Assembly (NCBI GenBank): GCA_002400895.1
Contig: NVRO01000003.1
Coordinates: forward strand, 10,682-17,801
DNA: 7,120 nt
From: Planctomycetota bacterium
GTDB lineage: Bacteria; Planctomycetota; UBA1135
Direction of reading: 5' to 3'
A program made the position numbers and the translations under genes. Below are positions 7,080 to 7,120 of this stretch, one piece after another. The notes beneath the pieces were generated by a model. It was not told the origin of the DNA, ran no database searches, and saw nothing but the letters and a program-made list of their open reading frames with translations. Position 1 is the stretch's first letter. Every line of letters begins with the position of its first letter.

Positions 7080-7120
7080 CCCCTCCGCCTTGTGGAACGA
7101 CATATCACGAACGCCTGCGC
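6976..7120 (-). CDS. Possible partial coding segment on the minus strand, open at the right edge
   Basis: On the minus strand one frame is open from the right edge leftward, reading AGVRDMSFHKAEGL onward and including NPDTVILEGAIQKLVRFSE; the other two minus frames contain stops. By hand count about 38 of the first 49 codons end in G or C, against about 21 of 32 for the plus-strand helicase tail over the same bases, and its amino acid make-up looks more protein-like. The left limit given is the estimated junction, not a stop: the frame continues to 6885 as a shadow of the helicase gene. VRDMSFHKAEGL loosely resembles helicase motif V (VRVMTxHKxKGLE), but the conserved second Lys is Glu and the following strand does not fit. 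I do not recognise the protein. An internal ATG start at 7103 is possible but unsupported. Confidence 0.3.

Noticed and set aside
5010..7120. Simple frameshift as the cause of the short helicase
   Set aside because: Translating the other two plus-strand frames after 6960 gives no motif V or VI sequence, so one inserted or deleted base would not restore the gene.
1..7120. CRISPR arrays, tRNA or rRNA genes, transposases, phage genes, new defence system
   Set aside because: No direct repeats with spacers, no RNA gene signatures and no mobile-element proteins were seen. The AddAB-like pair is a repair system that can degrade foreign DNA, but nothing here shows a dedicated defence island.

Overview
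The window looks like a chromosomal piece from a moderately GC-rich bacterium, probably of the Planctomycetota/Verrucomicrobiota (PVC) group. That placement rests on recalled family resemblance only: the AddB-like protein opens with an 'IFLGWDK' signature, the AddA-like helicase has a 'GMPPGWNIVEEDDDKRLRAEA' type region, and several genes lack a clear Shine-Dalgarno sequence. No rRNA, tRNA, CRISPR array or insertion sequence was recognised. Coding density is very high, and no gene-free stretch is longer than about 40 bases.

Layout, left to right. Positions 1-273 on the minus strand encode the N-terminal 91 residues of a small protein with two membrane segments and an acidic tail; it runs off the left edge. 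It diverges from a plus-strand run of four genes: ribulose-phosphate 3-epimerase (267-977), an Eis-type GNAT acetyltransferase (986-2188), an AddB-like PD-(D/E)XK nuclease (2227-5013) and an AddA-like UvrD/REP-family helicase (5010-7079). The last two overlap by the 4-base ATGA and should act together as a helicase-nuclease for processing double-strand DNA breaks. The nuclease subunit has a complete nuclease active site but no Walker A motif and no iron-sulfur cysteines. The helicase subunit has intact motifs from Walker A through motif IV.

Two places stand out. First, a perfect 8-bp stem with a 4-base loop lies exactly over the start codon of the Eis-like gene, two bases after the rpe stop, which suggests translational coupling. 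Second, the helicase gene loses family resemblance near position 6960-6985, before motifs V and VI and any C-terminal domain. Beyond that point the minus strand has the better coding pattern up to the right edge. This is best read as an inversion or a chimeric join, in the genome or in the assembly, and less likely as a natural short helicase.

I found no convincing evidence for a wholly new biological system. The most useful leads are the right-end junction, the start-codon hairpin and the pairing of an Eis-like enzyme with an AddAB-type repair pair.
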